Shown here: positions 1 through 9,273 of the stretch, piece by piece | Layout of the letters: each line of letters starts with the position of its first letter | Numbering within the stretch: position 1 is the first letter of the stretch | From: Methylotuvimicrobium alcaliphilum 20Z | GTDB taxonomy: Bacteria > Pseudomonadota > Gammaproteobacteria > Methylococcales > Methylomonadaceae | Direction of reading: 5' to 3' | Length of the DNA: 64,000 bases | Assembly (NCBI RefSeq): GCF_000968535.2 | Contig: NC_016112.1 | Location: 1,178,001 to 1,242,000, forward strand | The notes under the pieces: model-generated | What the model was told of the DNA's origin: nothing | The model's database searches: none | The model's input: the letters and a program-made list of their open reading frames with translations, nothing else | Made by a program: the position numbers and the translations under genes

Positions 1-1
1 C

Positions 2-199
2 GTCGAGTCGATTCTCGATATCGCTAATAACTTTCGGCTCGAAGTCATTGCCGAAGGTGTCGAAGACGAAGGGCAGGCTGAATTTCTCAAGGCTCGTCCA
101 TGTGCTTACGCGCAAGGTTATTACTACAGTAAACCGTTGCCCGAGGACGAGTTCAAACAGTTCGCGATGGGCAAAAGAGTGTGTGACAAGATCACGTAA
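2..199 (+). CDS. C-terminal end of an EAL-domain protein (partial)
   Basis: Only the last 65 codons are inside the window. The translation contains VIAEGVED followed by QAEFL and QGYYYSKPLP, the conserved end of EAL-type cyclic-di-GMP phosphodiesterase domains, and stops at TAA 197-199. The EAL motif and any sensory or GGDEF domain lie upstream of the window, so catalytic status cannot be judged. It converges with the soxX-like gene, whose stop lies 35 bp away. Confidence 0.85.
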   Translation, partial: VESILDIANNFRLEVIAEGVEDEGQAEFLKARPCAYAQGYYYSKPLPEDEFKQFAMGKRVCDKIT

Positions 200-233
200 C
201 AGTTTTATCCGCAGCCCATCGCGCGGGGTATAG

Positions 234-596
234 TTATTCGAGCGACCATAAATAGTCGACTACATGATCGAGCTCTTCGTCGGTCAGTATTTTATTGCGT
301 CCGTATGGCGGCATGCTGGTTTCCGGATTGAAAACGCTCGCATCTCGGAGTTGTTGTTTCAATTGTTGCCGAGTTTTGAAGCGGGTGCTCAGGTCGCTTA
401 GCGGCGGACCGATATTGCCGGGCGATTCGCCGTCTTCGATGGCATGGCAGGCAAGGCAATTGCCTTTGTCTCGGTCGAAAGCTAATTGTTTGCCTTGTTG
501 TCGTATTGGGCCGGTATTCGCGGCGCAGGCCGTTATTAGTAAGGGCACAAGTACAGCATATTGGCCGAAACCAAGCAAAGGCTGCGATTTGGTCAT
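234..596 (-). CDS. SoxX-like c-type cytochrome, probable lipoprotein
   Basis: A 120-residue protein with one haem c motif (CLACH, about residue 47) and a distal ligand region TSMPPYGRNKILTDEEL near the C-terminus, the pattern of SoxX sulfur-oxidation cytochromes. In Sox systems SoxX accepts electrons from SoxA during thiosulfate conjugation in the periplasm. The N-terminal hydrophobic segment ends in ITAC, a plausible lipobox, so it may be membrane-anchored. Its ATG overlaps the thiE stop by an ATGA junction, so it is probably the third gene of a thiD-thiE-soxX operon. No soxA or other sox gene is adjacent, so the partner and true role are uncertain. Confidence 0.75.
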   Translation of the reverse strand: MTKSQPLLGFGQYAVLVPLLITACAANTGPIRQQGKQLAFDRDKGNCLACHAIEDGESPGNIGPPLSDLSTRFKTRQQLKQQLRDASVFNPETSMPPYGRNKILTDEELDHVVDYLWSLE

Positions 597-1219
597 GAGT
601 TTGAGCGCTCGAATAATGAGTTAAGCATTTTTGCCGATTGCTCAGTATCTCGGCCATACAGGCCACCGACCACGGCCAGCAAATCGGCGCCGGCATCGAT
701 AAGTAGATTGCCGTTTTCAGGTAGGATGCCGCCGATCGCGACGATAGGAATCGTCAATTTGTGCTTGGCAAGTTGCAGTGTTTCCAGTTTTGCCGGTGAG
801 GCAAGCGGTTTGGTGCCGGAAGCAAAAAAGCGTCCGAATGCTGCGTAACTGGCGCCTAACTTTTCGGCTTCTAGGGCTCGCTCGATACTGTCGTAACAAG
901 AAATGCCGACGATGGCATTGACTCCAAGGCGATGTCTGGCTATGACAATATCTTCATCATCCTTACCGAGATGAACGCCGTCCGCGCCGATCGTTGCAGC
1001 CAGCTCGATATCGTCATTGACGATCAAGGGTACATTGGCCGCATGACAAGTTTCGAGTAGCGCCTTGGCGAGTTTCAAGGTGTCGGAAGGGTTTTTGTCT
1101 CGGTATTGCACCATCACCGCGCCGCCGCGTATCGCTGCGGCAACTTCTTCAATGATGGTTTCAACCGTTTTGTCATCGGTTTGGGTAATCGCGTAAAGCC
1201 CGCGTTTAGGCATGTTCAT
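593..1219 (-). CDS. thiE: Thiamine-phosphate synthase
   Basis: A 208-residue TIM-barrel enzyme that joins HMP-PP and thiazole phosphate to form thiamine phosphate in the cytoplasm. Visible family motifs are VQYRDK (pyrophosphate site), IVNDD, GADGVHLGKDD and a C-terminal AIGGI. The ATG at 1219 was chosen because it overlaps the thiD stop as ATGA and gives the usual family length. The open frame extends 67 codons further upstream inside thiD, but that is not needed. Cotranscribed with thiD and the soxX-like gene. Confidence 0.92.
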   Translation of the reverse strand: MNMPKRGLYAITQTDDKTVETIIEEVAAAIRGGAVMVQYRDKNPSDTLKLAKALLETCHAANVPLIVNDDIELAATIGADGVHLGKDDEDIVIARHRLGVNAIVGISCYDSIERALEAEKLGASYAAFGRFFASGTKPLASPAKLETLQLAKHKLTIPIVAIGGILPENGNLLIDAGADLLAVVGGLYGRDTEQSAKMLNSLFERSNS

Positions 1220-2007
1220 GCGTCGTTTTCCATCCAAAAAAGTCGATTCGGGTTGTGCTGGCCTTTTCCGGGCCGATAAGCATTCTCCAGAGCGTTCCAG
1301 GTATAGTCTTGAGCTTCGTTGACCGCTGAAAATGGCGCGAGTCCATGGGCGATCATTGCGGCAATCGCGGATGCCAGTGTGCAGCCGGAGCCGTGATAAC
1401 TGTGCGGCAGACGTTCCCAATGAAACGACTCGAGTAGCGCGCCGTCATGATACAGCCGGTTGCACACGGTGTCGCTTTGTTCGTGCGTGCCGGTGATCAA
1501 TACATATTGGCAACCTTTGTCTAATAAACTCAACGCGGCGTCATTGAGATCTTGTCGGCCGCTCAGTTTTCGTGCTTCGATGCTATTGGGCGTCAGTACG
1601 GTTGTGCACGGCAATAACAGGTCGTTGATCGCGTCTATCAACTGCACGCCGGCTAGTTCGGTGCCGCCGCCGGCCGCCAGAACCGGATCGAGAACGACCG
1701 GAATGTTGGGATGTTGCTCAAGAATCGTGTGAATGGCCTTGGCGGTTTCATGATGACCGATCAGGCCGATTTTGATGGCTTGTATCGATAAGTCAGCCAA
1801 TAGGGTATTGGCTTGGTCAACGATGTCGCCGGGTTTTTGCGGAATGAGTTTTTTGACATTACTCGTATCTTGCTCGGTCAATGCCGTTATGATGCTGGCG
1901 GGATGGCAGCGGTGGCTGTTCAAGGTTTCGATATCGGCTTGTATGCCGGCCCCGCCGCTGGGATCGTGGCCGGAAAAGCAAAGAACGGTAGGTTGTGTAG
2001 TGGTCAT
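1216..2007 (-). CDS. thiD: Hydroxymethylpyrimidine/phosphomethylpyrimidine kinase
   Basis: A 263-residue ribokinase-fold enzyme that phosphorylates HMP to HMP-P and then HMP-PP, supplying ThiE. The N-terminus has the substrate loop GHDPSGGAGIQAD and the C-terminal half has the anion-hole motif GSGCTLASAIAA. Length is normal for the family. It is first in the thiD-thiE-soxX order and translationally coupled to thiE. Confidence 0.93.
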   Translation of the reverse strand: MTTTQPTVLCFSGHDPSGGAGIQADIETLNSHRCHPASIITALTEQDTSNVKKLIPQKPGDIVDQANTLLADLSIQAIKIGLIGHHETAKAIHTILEQHPNIPVVLDPVLAAGGGTELAGVQLIDAINDLLLPCTTVLTPNSIEARKLSGRQDLNDAALSLLDKGCQYVLITGTHEQSDTVCNRLYHDGALLESFHWERLPHSYHGSGCTLASAIAAMIAHGLAPFSAVNEAQDYTWNALENAYRPGKGQHNPNRLFWMENDA

Positions 2008-2061
2008 GGAATGATTATTTGGCTGGTTTGAAAAATTGGCGCGGAATATGCTTATCGCAGA

Positions 2062-2487
2062 TCAAAACGGTTTAACGACGGCCAGTATCACGATGCCGAC
2101 TAAAAATAGTACCGGCACTTCGTTCATCCAACGGTAATAAACATGAGAGCGGCGGTTGCGGTCGTGTTTGAAGTCGAATAGCCAAATGCCGCAGAAAACA
2201 TGATAGACCAGCAGTAACAACAGCAAGGTCAATTTGGCATGTAGCCAGCCGCTTTGTCCGTAAAGCGCCCAAGCATAATCGACCAGCATCCAGATGCCGA
2301 AGATAAACGTGACGATCATACCCGGCGTCATGATGCCGAAAAATAGTTTTCGTTCCATGACTTTGAAACGTTCGTTGCTGATGTCGTCGCTACTCATCGC
2401 GTGATAAACGAATAGACGCGGCAAATAGAATAAACCCGCGAACCAGGTAACCATGAAGATTAGATGTAAAGCTTTTAACCAGAGCAT
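2062..2487 (-). CDS. hemJ: Protoporphyrinogen oxidase HemJ
   Basis: A 141-residue integral membrane protein with four predicted hydrophobic spans. It matches the HemJ (formerly CopD-like/UPF0093) family: MLWLKALHLIFMVTWFAGLF at the N-terminus, a central GWLHAKL and a terminal LRxxNE-like segment (RWMNEVPVL). HemJ oxidises protoporphyrinogen IX in haem synthesis in many Gram-negative bacteria lacking HemG/HemY. The 55-bp gap to thiD suggests a separate transcript or loose linkage. Confidence 0.88.
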   Translation of the reverse strand: MLWLKALHLIFMVTWFAGLFYLPRLFVYHAMSSDDISNERFKVMERKLFFGIMTPGMIVTFIFGIWMLVDYAWALYGQSGWLHAKLTLLLLLLVYHVFCGIWLFDFKHDRNRRSHVYYRWMNEVPVLFLVGIVILAVVKPF

Positions 2488-2524
2488 AAATCAACCTTTT
2501 AGTTGTGTGCGATGAGGAGAGCAT

Positions 2525-3058
2525 TTAACCATGAAGATTCTCGTTCTCAAGCTGGAGCTTGGGAACGAGGTAAGAATCAATGCGACTTTTCATATCCTTT
2601 AGGTCGAATGCGCCTATTTTATGCAAAGCAATCGTGCCGTCCGGCTTAATCAAAAAGGTTGTCGGGGTTAAGCGCACGTCGCCGAAGGCCTTTGCGTGTT
2701 CGGCTTGCAGATCTAGCGCGACTTTGTAAGGTAATTGCTTGGCGCGGGTCATTTCGACGACATGGTTAGGTGGGTCATAGTACATTGCTACCGCTATTAT
2801 TTCCAAGCCGCGCTCATGATACTCCCGGTACAATTCGATCAAATGCGGAATTTCTTTGATGCAGCCAGGGCAGTCGGTAGCCCAGAAGGTGACGATGACC
2901 GGTTTGCCCTGCCAATCCTTCAGTTTGATTTTTTCTCCGGTAATACTCATGAACGTAATGTCGGGAGCCGTCATCGATGCCGGGTTGATCGTGATCCAGG
3001 CGACTGATGCTATTAAACCTGCGACGATCAAGCCGATGAACCATTCTTTGGTTTTCAT
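2525..3058 (-). CDS. TlpA-like periplasmic thiol-disulfide protein
   Basis: A 177-residue thioredoxin-fold protein of the TlpA/ResA/AhpC-TSA class. It has an N-terminal signal-anchor (residues about 8-25), then VIVTFWATDCPGCIKEIPHL with a CPGC active site, and TPTTFLIKPDG with the cis-proline region. Such proteins reduce disulfides in cytochrome c maturation or act as periplasmic peroxidase partners. The last dozen residues are encoded by a REP-like palindrome (2540-2569), so the native C-terminus was probably extended by repeat insertion. Confidence 0.85.
   Translation of the reverse strand: MKTKEWFIGLIVAGLIASVAWITINPASMTAPDITFMSITGEKIKLKDWQGKPVIVTFWATDCPGCIKEIPHLIELYREYHERGLEIIAVAMYYDPPNHVVEMTRAKQLPYKVALDLQAEHAKAFGDVRLTPTTFLIKPDGTIALHKIGAFDLKDMKSRIDSYLVPKLQLENENLHG
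2540..2569. repeat. REP-like palindrome inside the 3' end of the TlpA-like gene
   Basis: Two 14-base arms (CTCGTTCTCAAGCT and AGCTTGGGAACGAG) with a 2-base centre form a near-perfect inverted repeat with one mismatch. This is the general form of dispersed REP-type palindromes. It is read through by the thioredoxin gene and encodes its C-terminal residues. Confidence 0.75.
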
Positions 3059-3206
3059 GGGGTTTTTAATGTTTTGTTGGAATTTTGACAGTGCTTGCGA
3101 TCGAAATCGATCTCGAACTGTCTTTTTTGCTTGATTACGATTAACCGATTATAGCAAAGCTGTTAAGCTATGCACTTTCTGAGCCCCATTTCAAGACTTT
3201 ACATTC

Positions 3207-4790
3207 ATGTACAAAATACTCATCTCCGACAAGTTGGCTGAAGCCGGCATTAACTATTTGAATGATCGAGACGATATTCATATTCATATCGAAACCGGAC
3301 TTAACGAAGACGGTCTTTGCGAGATAATCGGCGATTTCGATGCCTTGTTGATTCGTAGCGATACTAAAGTGACCGAGAAAGTACTCAAAGCGGCTTCTCG
3401 TTTGAAAGTTGTCGGTCGCGCCGGTATCGGCGTCGATAATGTCGATTTGGCCGCCGCAACCGAACAAGGCGTCATCGTTATGAATACGCCCGATGCCAAT
3501 GCGACGACTACCGCCGAGTTGGCGATTGCGCATTTGTTGTCGCTGAGTCGTCATTTGCCGTTTGCCGACAGGTCGATTCGCGCAGGGAAATGGGAGCGTT
3601 CCAAGTTAATGGGCTCCGAAGTGGCGCATAAGACGTTGTCGATACTCGGTTTCGGCACGATTGGGCGCATCGTTTCTCAACGGGCTTTAGGATTGGGAAT
3701 GCAGGTCATCGCATACGATCCGTTCGTTACCCCGGAAATCTTCGAAAGTTACGGGGTTAAACCGGTTGATCTCGACCAGTTGATCGAAAAAGCCGATTAT
3801 TTGACCTTGCATTGTCCGTTGATCGAAAAAACCAAAAACATCATCGGGCGCAATCAATTGGCTCGAATGAAAAAGAGTGCGATGCTGATTAACTGCGCCC
3901 GAGGCGGTTTGATCGACGAAGCCGCTCTTTACGATGCGCTCGTCAATAATGATATCGCCGGAGCGGCGTTGGATGTTTACGAACATGAACCACCGGTCAA
4001 TTCGCCGTTGTTGACGTTGGACAATATTGTTTTTACGCCGCATCTGGGCGCATCGACCAGTGAAGCTCAAGTCGCGGTTAGTGTCGAAATCGCGAGGCAG
4101 GCCGTGACCTATTTAACGACCGGCGAGGCGGTCAATGCGCTCAATTTGCCGAGAATGTCTGCCGAGCAGTTGAAAAAAGCCAGCCAGTTTATGAGATTGG
4201 CTAATATCCTCGGCAAGGTCTTGGCCAATTTGGCGACGAAACCGATCGAACGGGTCGAGGTCGCTTTATTCGGCAAGGCGTCCGAAGTTGAGGCGCGTCC
4301 GGTATCGGTCGAGGCTTTGGTCGGTTTGTTGGCCGGTAAATTATCGACGCCGGTTAATCGGGTCAATGCCGAAAAAATCGCCAAACGGCAAGGTATCGCC
4401 TTAGTCGAGTCGAAAACCGAGGAAACACACGATTATTTGTCGTTGGTGAAAGTCACCGGATTTTGCGGAGATCAATCGATTTCCTTATCCGGAACACTAC
4501 TCGGCGAATCGCATCCGCGCTTGGTTCAAGTCGATCGCTTCGAAATAGAAGTCGTTCCCGAAGGTACTCTTATTGTGACTCGTCACGATGACAAGCCGGG
4601 CGTCATTTCGGCCATTAGTGCGGTGCTCGGCAATTCCAATATCAATATCACGCGCATGGAAGTCAGCGCGGCTGACGAAGAAGAGCGAGCCATGGCTGTG
4701 ATCAGCATTTCCGAGCCTTTAACCGATGAAATACTGGGCCAGTTGTGCGATGTCCCGGCTGTTTGCCAAGCGACGCAGATTATTTTATGA
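3207..4790 (+). CDS. serA: D-3-phosphoglycerate dehydrogenase
   Basis: A 527-residue long-form SerA, the first enzyme of serine synthesis. The D-isomer hydroxyacid dehydrogenase domain has VGRAGIGVDNVD, the NAD loop LGFGTIGRIV, INCARGGLIDE and the catalytic TPHLGAST. An intervening domain and a C-terminal ACT domain (about 450-527, DDKPGVISAISAVLGNSNINI) follow, consistent with allosteric control by serine. The stop overlaps the serB start by ATGA, so both pathway enzymes are translationally coupled. Confidence 0.96.
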   Translation: MYKILISDKLAEAGINYLNDRDDIHIHIETGLNEDGLCEIIGDFDALLIRSDTKVTEKVLKAASRLKVVGRAGIGVDNVDLAAATEQGVIVMNTPDANATTTAELAIAHLLSLSRHLPFADRSIRAGKWERSKLMGSEVAHKTLSILGFGTIGRIVSQRALGLGMQVIAYDPFVTPEIFESYGVKPVDLDQLIEKADYLTLHCPLIEKTKNIIGRNQLARMKKSAMLINCARGGLIDEAALYDALVNNDIAGAALDVYEHEPPVNSPLLTLDNIVFTPHLGASTSEAQVAVSVEIARQAVTYLTTGEAVNALNLPRMSAEQLKKASQFMRLANILGKVLANLATKPIERVEVALFGKASEVEARPVSVEALVGLLAGKLSTPVNRVNAEKIAKRQGIALVESKTEETHDYLSLVKVTGFCGDQSISLSGTLLGESHPRLVQVDRFEIEVVPEGTLIVTRHDDKPGVISAISAVLGNSNINITRMEVSAADEEERAMAVISISEPLTDEILGQLCDVPAVCQATQIIL

Positions 4791-5428
4791 GATTCGATCG
4801 AATTTGTTTCGATTTCGACAGCACCTTGAGTCGGATTGAAGGCATTGACGAGTTGGCCGATCGCTTAGGGCAAGGCGATGCTATTGCTAAATTGACCGAT
4901 GCCGCGATGAATGGCGAAGTGCCGCTAGAGGCCGTGTACGGACAACGTTTGGATTTGATCAAGCCGGACCGAGCGGCAATCGACTGGCTGGCCGAGCGAT
5001 ATCTGAGCGAAATTGTCGACGGCGTTACCGAATTATTTGCCAGATTACGCGCCGATTGCTGCGAAGTCTATATCGTTAGCGGCGGCATTCGACAGTCTAT
5101 TTTACCGATGGCGGCATTTTTGAATGTGCCGGAGAGTCATGTGCATGCGGTCGATGTTTTTTTTAATGAAGACGGGACTTATATCGATTTCGACCGCGAT
5201 TCGGTTTTAGCGAGAGCCGGCGGTAAAGCCGAAATCTGTACGCGTTTAAAACAGAATGGTTTGTCGCTGGCAATGGTTGGCGACGGCAATACCGACTTGG
5301 AAGCGAAGCAGGCCGGAGCATGTTTTATCGGTTTTGGCGGTGTAGTCGACCGGCCTAAGGTTCGGGAGCACGCTGATTACTACGTTGACGATGCGTCATT
5401 GCTCGGTGTGCTTAGATTTATTTCTTAA
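4787..5428 (+). CDS. serB: Phosphoserine phosphatase
   Basis: A 213-residue HAD-family hydrolase with DFDST (nucleophile motif) near the N-terminus, IVSGGIRQSI (motif II) and GDGNTDLEAK (motif III), consistent with phosphoserine phosphatase. It would complete serine synthesis from phosphoserine. Start ATG 4787 is chosen because it overlaps the serA stop codon. It is shorter than E. coli SerB because it lacks the N-terminal ACT-like domain. The specific substrate is inferred from coupling to serA. Confidence 0.87.
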   Translation: MRFDRICFDFDSTLSRIEGIDELADRLGQGDAIAKLTDAAMNGEVPLEAVYGQRLDLIKPDRAAIDWLAERYLSEIVDGVTELFARLRADCCEVYIVSGGIRQSILPMAAFLNVPESHVHAVDVFFNEDGTYIDFDRDSVLARAGGKAEICTRLKQNGLSLAMVGDGNTDLEAKQAGACFIGFGGVVDRPKVREHADYYVDDASLLGVLRFIS

Positions 5429-5481
5429 CTGATGGCGAAATGTTAAAATCCGCCGTTTTTTAAAAGTTTTAGAGAGACGCA

Positions 5482-6234
5482 ATGGCTGGACACAGTAAAT
5501 GGGCAAATATCAAGCATAGGAAGGCCGGGCAGGATGCCAAGCGCGGCAAAATTTTTACCAAAATGATTCGTGAAATTTCAGTTGCGGCAAAGGCGGGCGG
5601 CGGCGATCCGGCTTCGAATCCGACCTTGCGCACCGCGATCGATAAGGCGCTGGGCGCCAATATGAAGCGCGATACGATCGACAATACGATCAAAAAAGCA
5701 ACCGGAGCGCTGGAAGCTGAAAATTACGAGGAAGTACGCTATGAAGGCTACGGACCTGCCGGTGTCGCGATCATGGTCGATTGTTTGACCGATAATCGAA
5801 ATCGTACGGTCGGCGAGGTGCGCCATGCCTTCAGTAAGGCGGGCGGTAATCTCGGTACCGACGGTTCGGTAGCTTATTTGTTCAACAAAGTCGGCATTAT
5901 CAGTTTTCCGGATTCGGTCGATGAGGATGCAGTGATTGAAGCAGCGCTCGAAGCCGGAGCCGATGATGTCGTGACCAATGAAGATGGGTCTATCGACGTC
6001 ATCACGGCACCGGAGAGTTATATGGACGTCAAGGAAGCGTTGATTGCGAAAGATTTCAAGCCGGAAAATTCCGAGATAACGATGCAACCTTCGACCAGTG
6101 CCGAGTTGAACGCCGAGGAAGCCGAAAAGTTGATGCGGCTGATCGACCGGCTCGAGGATTTGGACGATGTGCAAAACGTCTATTCGAATGCCGATATCAG
6201 CGATGAAATCATGGAGCAAATGTCCACTGGTTGA
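5482..6234 (+). CDS. yebC: YebC/PmpR family protein
   Basis: A 250-residue member of the YebC family. It starts [22 protein letters not shown] and contains the family core [23 protein letters not shown]. Members are described as transcription regulators or as ribosome factors relieving stalling at proline tracts. Position just upstream of ruvC is widespread in gammaproteobacteria, though here 770 bp of repeats have been inserted between them. Confidence 0.95.
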   Translation: MAGHSKWANIKHRKAGQDAKRGKIFTKMIREISVAAKAGGGDPASNPTLRTAIDKALGANMKRDTIDNTIKKATGALEAENYEEVRYEGYGPAGVAIMVDCLTDNRNRTVGEVRHAFSKAGGNLGTDGSVAYLFNKVGIISFPDSVDEDAVIEAALEAGADDVVTNEDGSIDVITAPESYMDVKEALIAKDFKPENSEITMQPSTSAELNAEEAEKLMRLIDRLEDLDDVQNVYSNADISDEIMEQMSTG

Positions 6235-6264
6235 TTGCTTTCCGATTCATAAGTCTATTTTCCT

Positions 6265-6635
6265 AACGTTCATGAAGGCCTGGCCATCGCCCCGGCAAAT
6301 GAAAGTTCTCTGGTGGGGAGGGTGCGGTCACTCGCCCGACAGGACGCCGTGAACCCAGCACCTAAATTATGCGAGATAGTTATCATAGCCAAAGGGCTAT
6401 GGAATTTAGGTGCTGGGTGAATACGTCCATGTAGGCTCGACGGCCGGCAGCTCGAACGCCAAGGACGGCGTGAATGCAGATTTTGCATGGAGCAAAAATC
6501 TGCCCTGCCGCCGACGCCTGTCGATCGAGCAAACCGCACCCTCTCCGGAACCGGCATTGCCAGAACGGAGTTTTGCATATCGAAAAATTAGATAATGAAT
6601 CAAAATTTACGATCTTTCACAGTAAGGAATATGCA
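6265..6635 (+). repeat. Dispersed repeat, family C, with nested 65-bp palindrome
   Basis: This noncoding block reappears in reverse orientation at 51003-51250. Shared landmarks are the end ACGTTCATGAAGGCCT, GAGGGTGCGGT, CGACGCCTGTCGATCGA and the other end TTTTTCGATA/ATCTAA. Here it contains a 64-bp palindrome (6354-6417) that the other copy lacks. No protein is supported in the block. Confidence 0.7.
6354..6417. repeat. 65-bp palindromic unit, copy a
   Basis: 15-bp perfect terminal inverted repeats CCCAGCACCTAAATT / AATTTAGGTGCTGGG surround a shorter internal hairpin (CATAGCC...GGCTATG). The unit is flanked on both sides by TGAA, as for a 4-bp target duplication. Confidence 0.85.
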
Positions 6636-6639
6636 CAAA

Positions 6640-6895
6640 ATAACTTTTACAAGTAGTAGGCTTTGCGAAGGTTCAGTGACTCGCTTGACAGGACGCCGTG
6701 AACCCAGCACCTAAATTATCCAAGATAGTTAACCATAGCCAATGGACTATGGAATTTAGGTGCTGGGTGAATACGTCCCTGTAGGTTTGACGGCGGAATC
6801 TGATTGCCATGAATGGCATAAATGCAGATTTTGCAGGAGAAAAAATCTGCCCTGCCGCCGACACCTGTCAATCGAGCCACCGAACCCCCTTCCAA
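6640..6895 (+). repeat. Second, diverged repeat block with palindromic unit copy b
   Basis: Repeats the order seen in the previous block (CTCGCTTGACAGGACGCCGTGAA, palindrome 6703-6767 flanked by TGAA, TACGTCC, CTGCCCTGCCGCCGAC) but with diverged flanks. No gene is visible between yebC and ruvC apart from these repeats. Confidence 0.7.
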
Positions 6896-7002
6896 CAGTT
6901 GTCTAAGTTATTTCATGCTCGTTCCTAAAAGGGTTTTCTCTTTAGTATTTTTCGAATGAAAAAACTTTTTTGCCGTTCATACGCAACCGATATCATTATT
7001 TA

Positions 7003-7503
7003 GTGACCAAAATTTTAGGCATAGACCCGGGGTCTCGCATCACCGGTTACGGGATCATCGAGGATACGTCCCGTGGCGCGAAATATATTGCCAGCGGCAG
7101 TATCCGGGTCGGTTCGGATTATTTTCCGGACCGGTTGAAACTCATTTTCGAAGGATTGGTACAGGTGGTCGAGCTCTACCGGCCCGACCAAATGGCGATA
7201 GAACAGGTCTTCATGCATAAAAATGCAGATTCGGCACTTAAATTGGGCCAGGCCCGGGGGGCGGCTATTTGCGCGGTACAGGCGGCCGGTTTGCCGGTTT
7301 ACGAATATGCGGCGAGGCAGGTTAAGCAGGCCTTGGTCGGTAAGGGTAATGCCGAAAAAGCGCAGGTTCAGCATATGGTTAAAATTCTGTTAAATTTACA
7401 AGGCGACATGCAAATCGATGCCGGCGACGCGCTTGGGATTTGCCTGTGTCATGCGCATTACCAGCAAACCGCGCAACGCCTTCGGCTCGGAGTGCCCGGA
7501 TGA
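7003..7503 (+). CDS. ruvC: Holliday junction endonuclease RuvC
   Basis: A 166-residue RuvC nuclease that resolves Holliday junctions together with RuvAB. It begins [19 protein letters not shown] with the first catalytic Asp, then AIEQVF (Glu), [13 protein letters not shown] and [14 protein letters not shown] carrying the last acidic residues. GTG 7003 is chosen by alignment to the family; an in-frame TTG at 6970 would add 11 unrelated residues. The stop overlaps the ruvA start (ATGA). Confidence 0.94.
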   Translation: MTKILGIDPGSRITGYGIIEDTSRGAKYIASGSIRVGSDYFPDRLKLIFEGLVQVVELYRPDQMAIEQVFMHKNADSALKLGQARGAAICAVQAAGLPVYEYAARQVKQALVGKGNAEKAQVQHMVKILLNLQGDMQIDAGDALGICLCHAHYQQTAQRLRLGVPG

Positions 7504-8105
7504 TCGGTTATTTGCGGGGGAAGCTGGCGAGTAAGGCTCCGCCGGTATTGGTGATCGATGTCAATGGCGTCGGCTATGAAGTCGAAGCGCCGATGACGAC
7601 GTTTTACAACTTGCCCAAACTCGGTGAAGAGGTCAAGTTGTTCACGCATCTAGTTGTAAGGGAAGACGCGCATATCCTATTCGGTTTTGCGTCCGAATCC
7701 GATCGTTTGATGTTCAGAACCTTGATCAAAGTCAATGGTGTCGGGCCTAAATTAGCTTTGACGATCTTGTCGGGCCAAAGCGCCGAAGAGTTTCATCGTT
7801 GTATTCACAATAACGATACTCAGTCTTTAGTGCGCTTGCCCGGAGTCGGTAAAAAGACTGCCGAGCGCTTAATCGTCGAAATGCGCGACCGCTTACCTGA
7901 ATTGGGCGGTTCGTCGGCTTCGGCCGAAAGTGGCGAGACGATATTACCGGCGATTGCCGCGCAGCCGATTCAGGAGGCGATTAGCGCGTTATGCGCGTTG
8001 GGTTACAAACCGCAAGATGCGGGGCGAATGGTTCGCGCGATTCCTGCCGAAGGCAAAAGTTGTGAGGACATCATCAGATTAGCTCTGCAAGGGGCAGCGA
8101 AATGA
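7500..8105 (+). CDS. ruvA: Holliday junction branch migration protein RuvA
   Basis: A 201-residue RuvA with the N-terminal OB domain ([21 protein letters not shown]), two helix-hairpin-helix motifs ([16 protein letters not shown] and [16 protein letters not shown]) and the C-terminal RuvB-binding domain ([12 protein letters not shown]). It tetramerises on the four-way junction. ATGA overlaps join it to ruvC upstream and ruvB downstream. Confidence 0.96.
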   Translation: MIGYLRGKLASKAPPVLVIDVNGVGYEVEAPMTTFYNLPKLGEEVKLFTHLVVREDAHILFGFASESDRLMFRTLIKVNGVGPKLALTILSGQSAEEFHRCIHNNDTQSLVRLPGVGKKTAERLIVEMRDRLPELGGSSASAESGETILPAIAAQPIQEAISALCALGYKPQDAGRMVRAIPAEGKSCEDIIRLALQGAAK

Positions 8106-9136
8106 TTCAAAGCGACCGCTTGATCAGCGCCGAAGGTAGCAATGATGAAGAACGCCAGGATCGAGCGATTCGGCCTAAGCGTTTGCAGGATTATGTCGGC
8201 CAGCAAGAATTGCGGACGCAGATGGATATCTTTATCCGGGCTGCACTCGGACGTAAGGAAGCATTGGATCATGTTCTGATTTTCGGGCCGCCGGGCCTTG
8301 GTAAAACAACTTTGGCCAACATCATCGCAGCCGAAATGAATGTACATATTCGTCAGACTTCGGGGCCGGTGCTCGACAAAGCCGGAGATCTTGCGGCATT
8401 GTTGACCAACCTCGAGGCGCATGATGTCTTGTTCATTGACGAAATTCACCGTTTGAGTCCAATGGTCGAAGAAGTGCTGTATCCGGCGATGGAGGATTAT
8501 CAAATCGATATTATGATCGGCGAGGGTCCTGCGGCCCGGTCGATCAAGCTTGATCTGCCGCCGTTCACGCTGGTCGGCGCGACGACGCGCGCAGGTCTTT
8601 TGACATCGCCGTTGCGCGACCGTTTCGGCATCGTGCAGCGGCTCGAATTTTATACGGTCGAGGACTTGGCATCCATTGTGACGCGTTCGGCAAATTTACT
8701 GAAAATTGCAATCGAATCGGCAGGTGCTCATGAAATTGCACGCCGTTCGAGGGGAACTCCGCGCATTGCCAACCGATTATTGCGGCGCGTGCGCGATTTC
8801 GCCGAAGTCAAAGGCGACGGCAAGGTTTCCGAGCAAATCGCCGTTGAAGCGCTGGCGATGCTCAAAGTCGATAACAACGGCTTTGATGCGTTGGATAGAA
8901 AATTGCTTAGAACGATGATCGACAATTTCGCCGGCGGCCCGGTAGGTCTAGATACATTAGCGGCTGCGATCAGCGAAGAGCGCGGCACGATCGAAGATGT
9001 GCTGGAGCCGTATTTGTTGCAACAAGGTTTTATTATGCGTACGCCCAGAGGACGGGTCGTAACGCAGAATGCTTATCTGCATTTCGGCTTGCAGCCGCCG
9101 GTACAAATGGGCGCAACCGACGAGTTGTTTACTTGA
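8102..9136 (+). CDS. ruvB: Holliday junction helicase motor RuvB
   Basis: A 344-residue AAA+ ATPase that drives branch migration. Walker A is GPPGLGKTT, Walker B LFIDEIHR, sensor 1 VGATTRAG, followed by the arginine-finger region and a winged-helix C-terminus ending in YLHFGLQPP. Third gene of the coupled ruvCAB operon. Confidence 0.97.
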   Translation: MIQSDRLISAEGSNDEERQDRAIRPKRLQDYVGQQELRTQMDIFIRAALGRKEALDHVLIFGPPGLGKTTLANIIAAEMNVHIRQTSGPVLDKAGDLAALLTNLEAHDVLFIDEIHRLSPMVEEVLYPAMEDYQIDIMIGEGPAARSIKLDLPPFTLVGATTRAGLLTSPLRDRFGIVQRLEFYTVEDLASIVTRSANLLKIAIESAGAHEIARRSRGTPRIANRLLRRVRDFAEVKGDGKVSEQIAVEALAMLKVDNNGFDALDRKLLRTMIDNFAGGPVGLDTLAAAISEERGTIEDVLEPYLLQQGFIMRTPRGRVVTQNAYLHFGLQPPVQMGATDELFT

Positions 9137-9234
9137 GAGGAAAGAGGAAAGGGGAAAGGGGAAAGGGGAAAGGGGAAAGAGGAAAGAGGAAAGAGGAAAG
9201 AGGAAAGAGGAAAGAGGAAAGAGGAAAGAGGAAA
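9137..9234 (+). repeat. Heptanucleotide tandem array (GRGGAAA), 14 units
   Basis: Starting at the base after the ruvB stop, the unit G[A/G]GGAAA repeats 14 times with no length change. GAGGAAA and GGGGAAA variants alternate in blocks. The strand is pure purine. Confidence 0.97.
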
Positions 9235-9273
9235 TTAGGGCTTGACAAGCGTTTTAAATGTTGCATCATTTTG

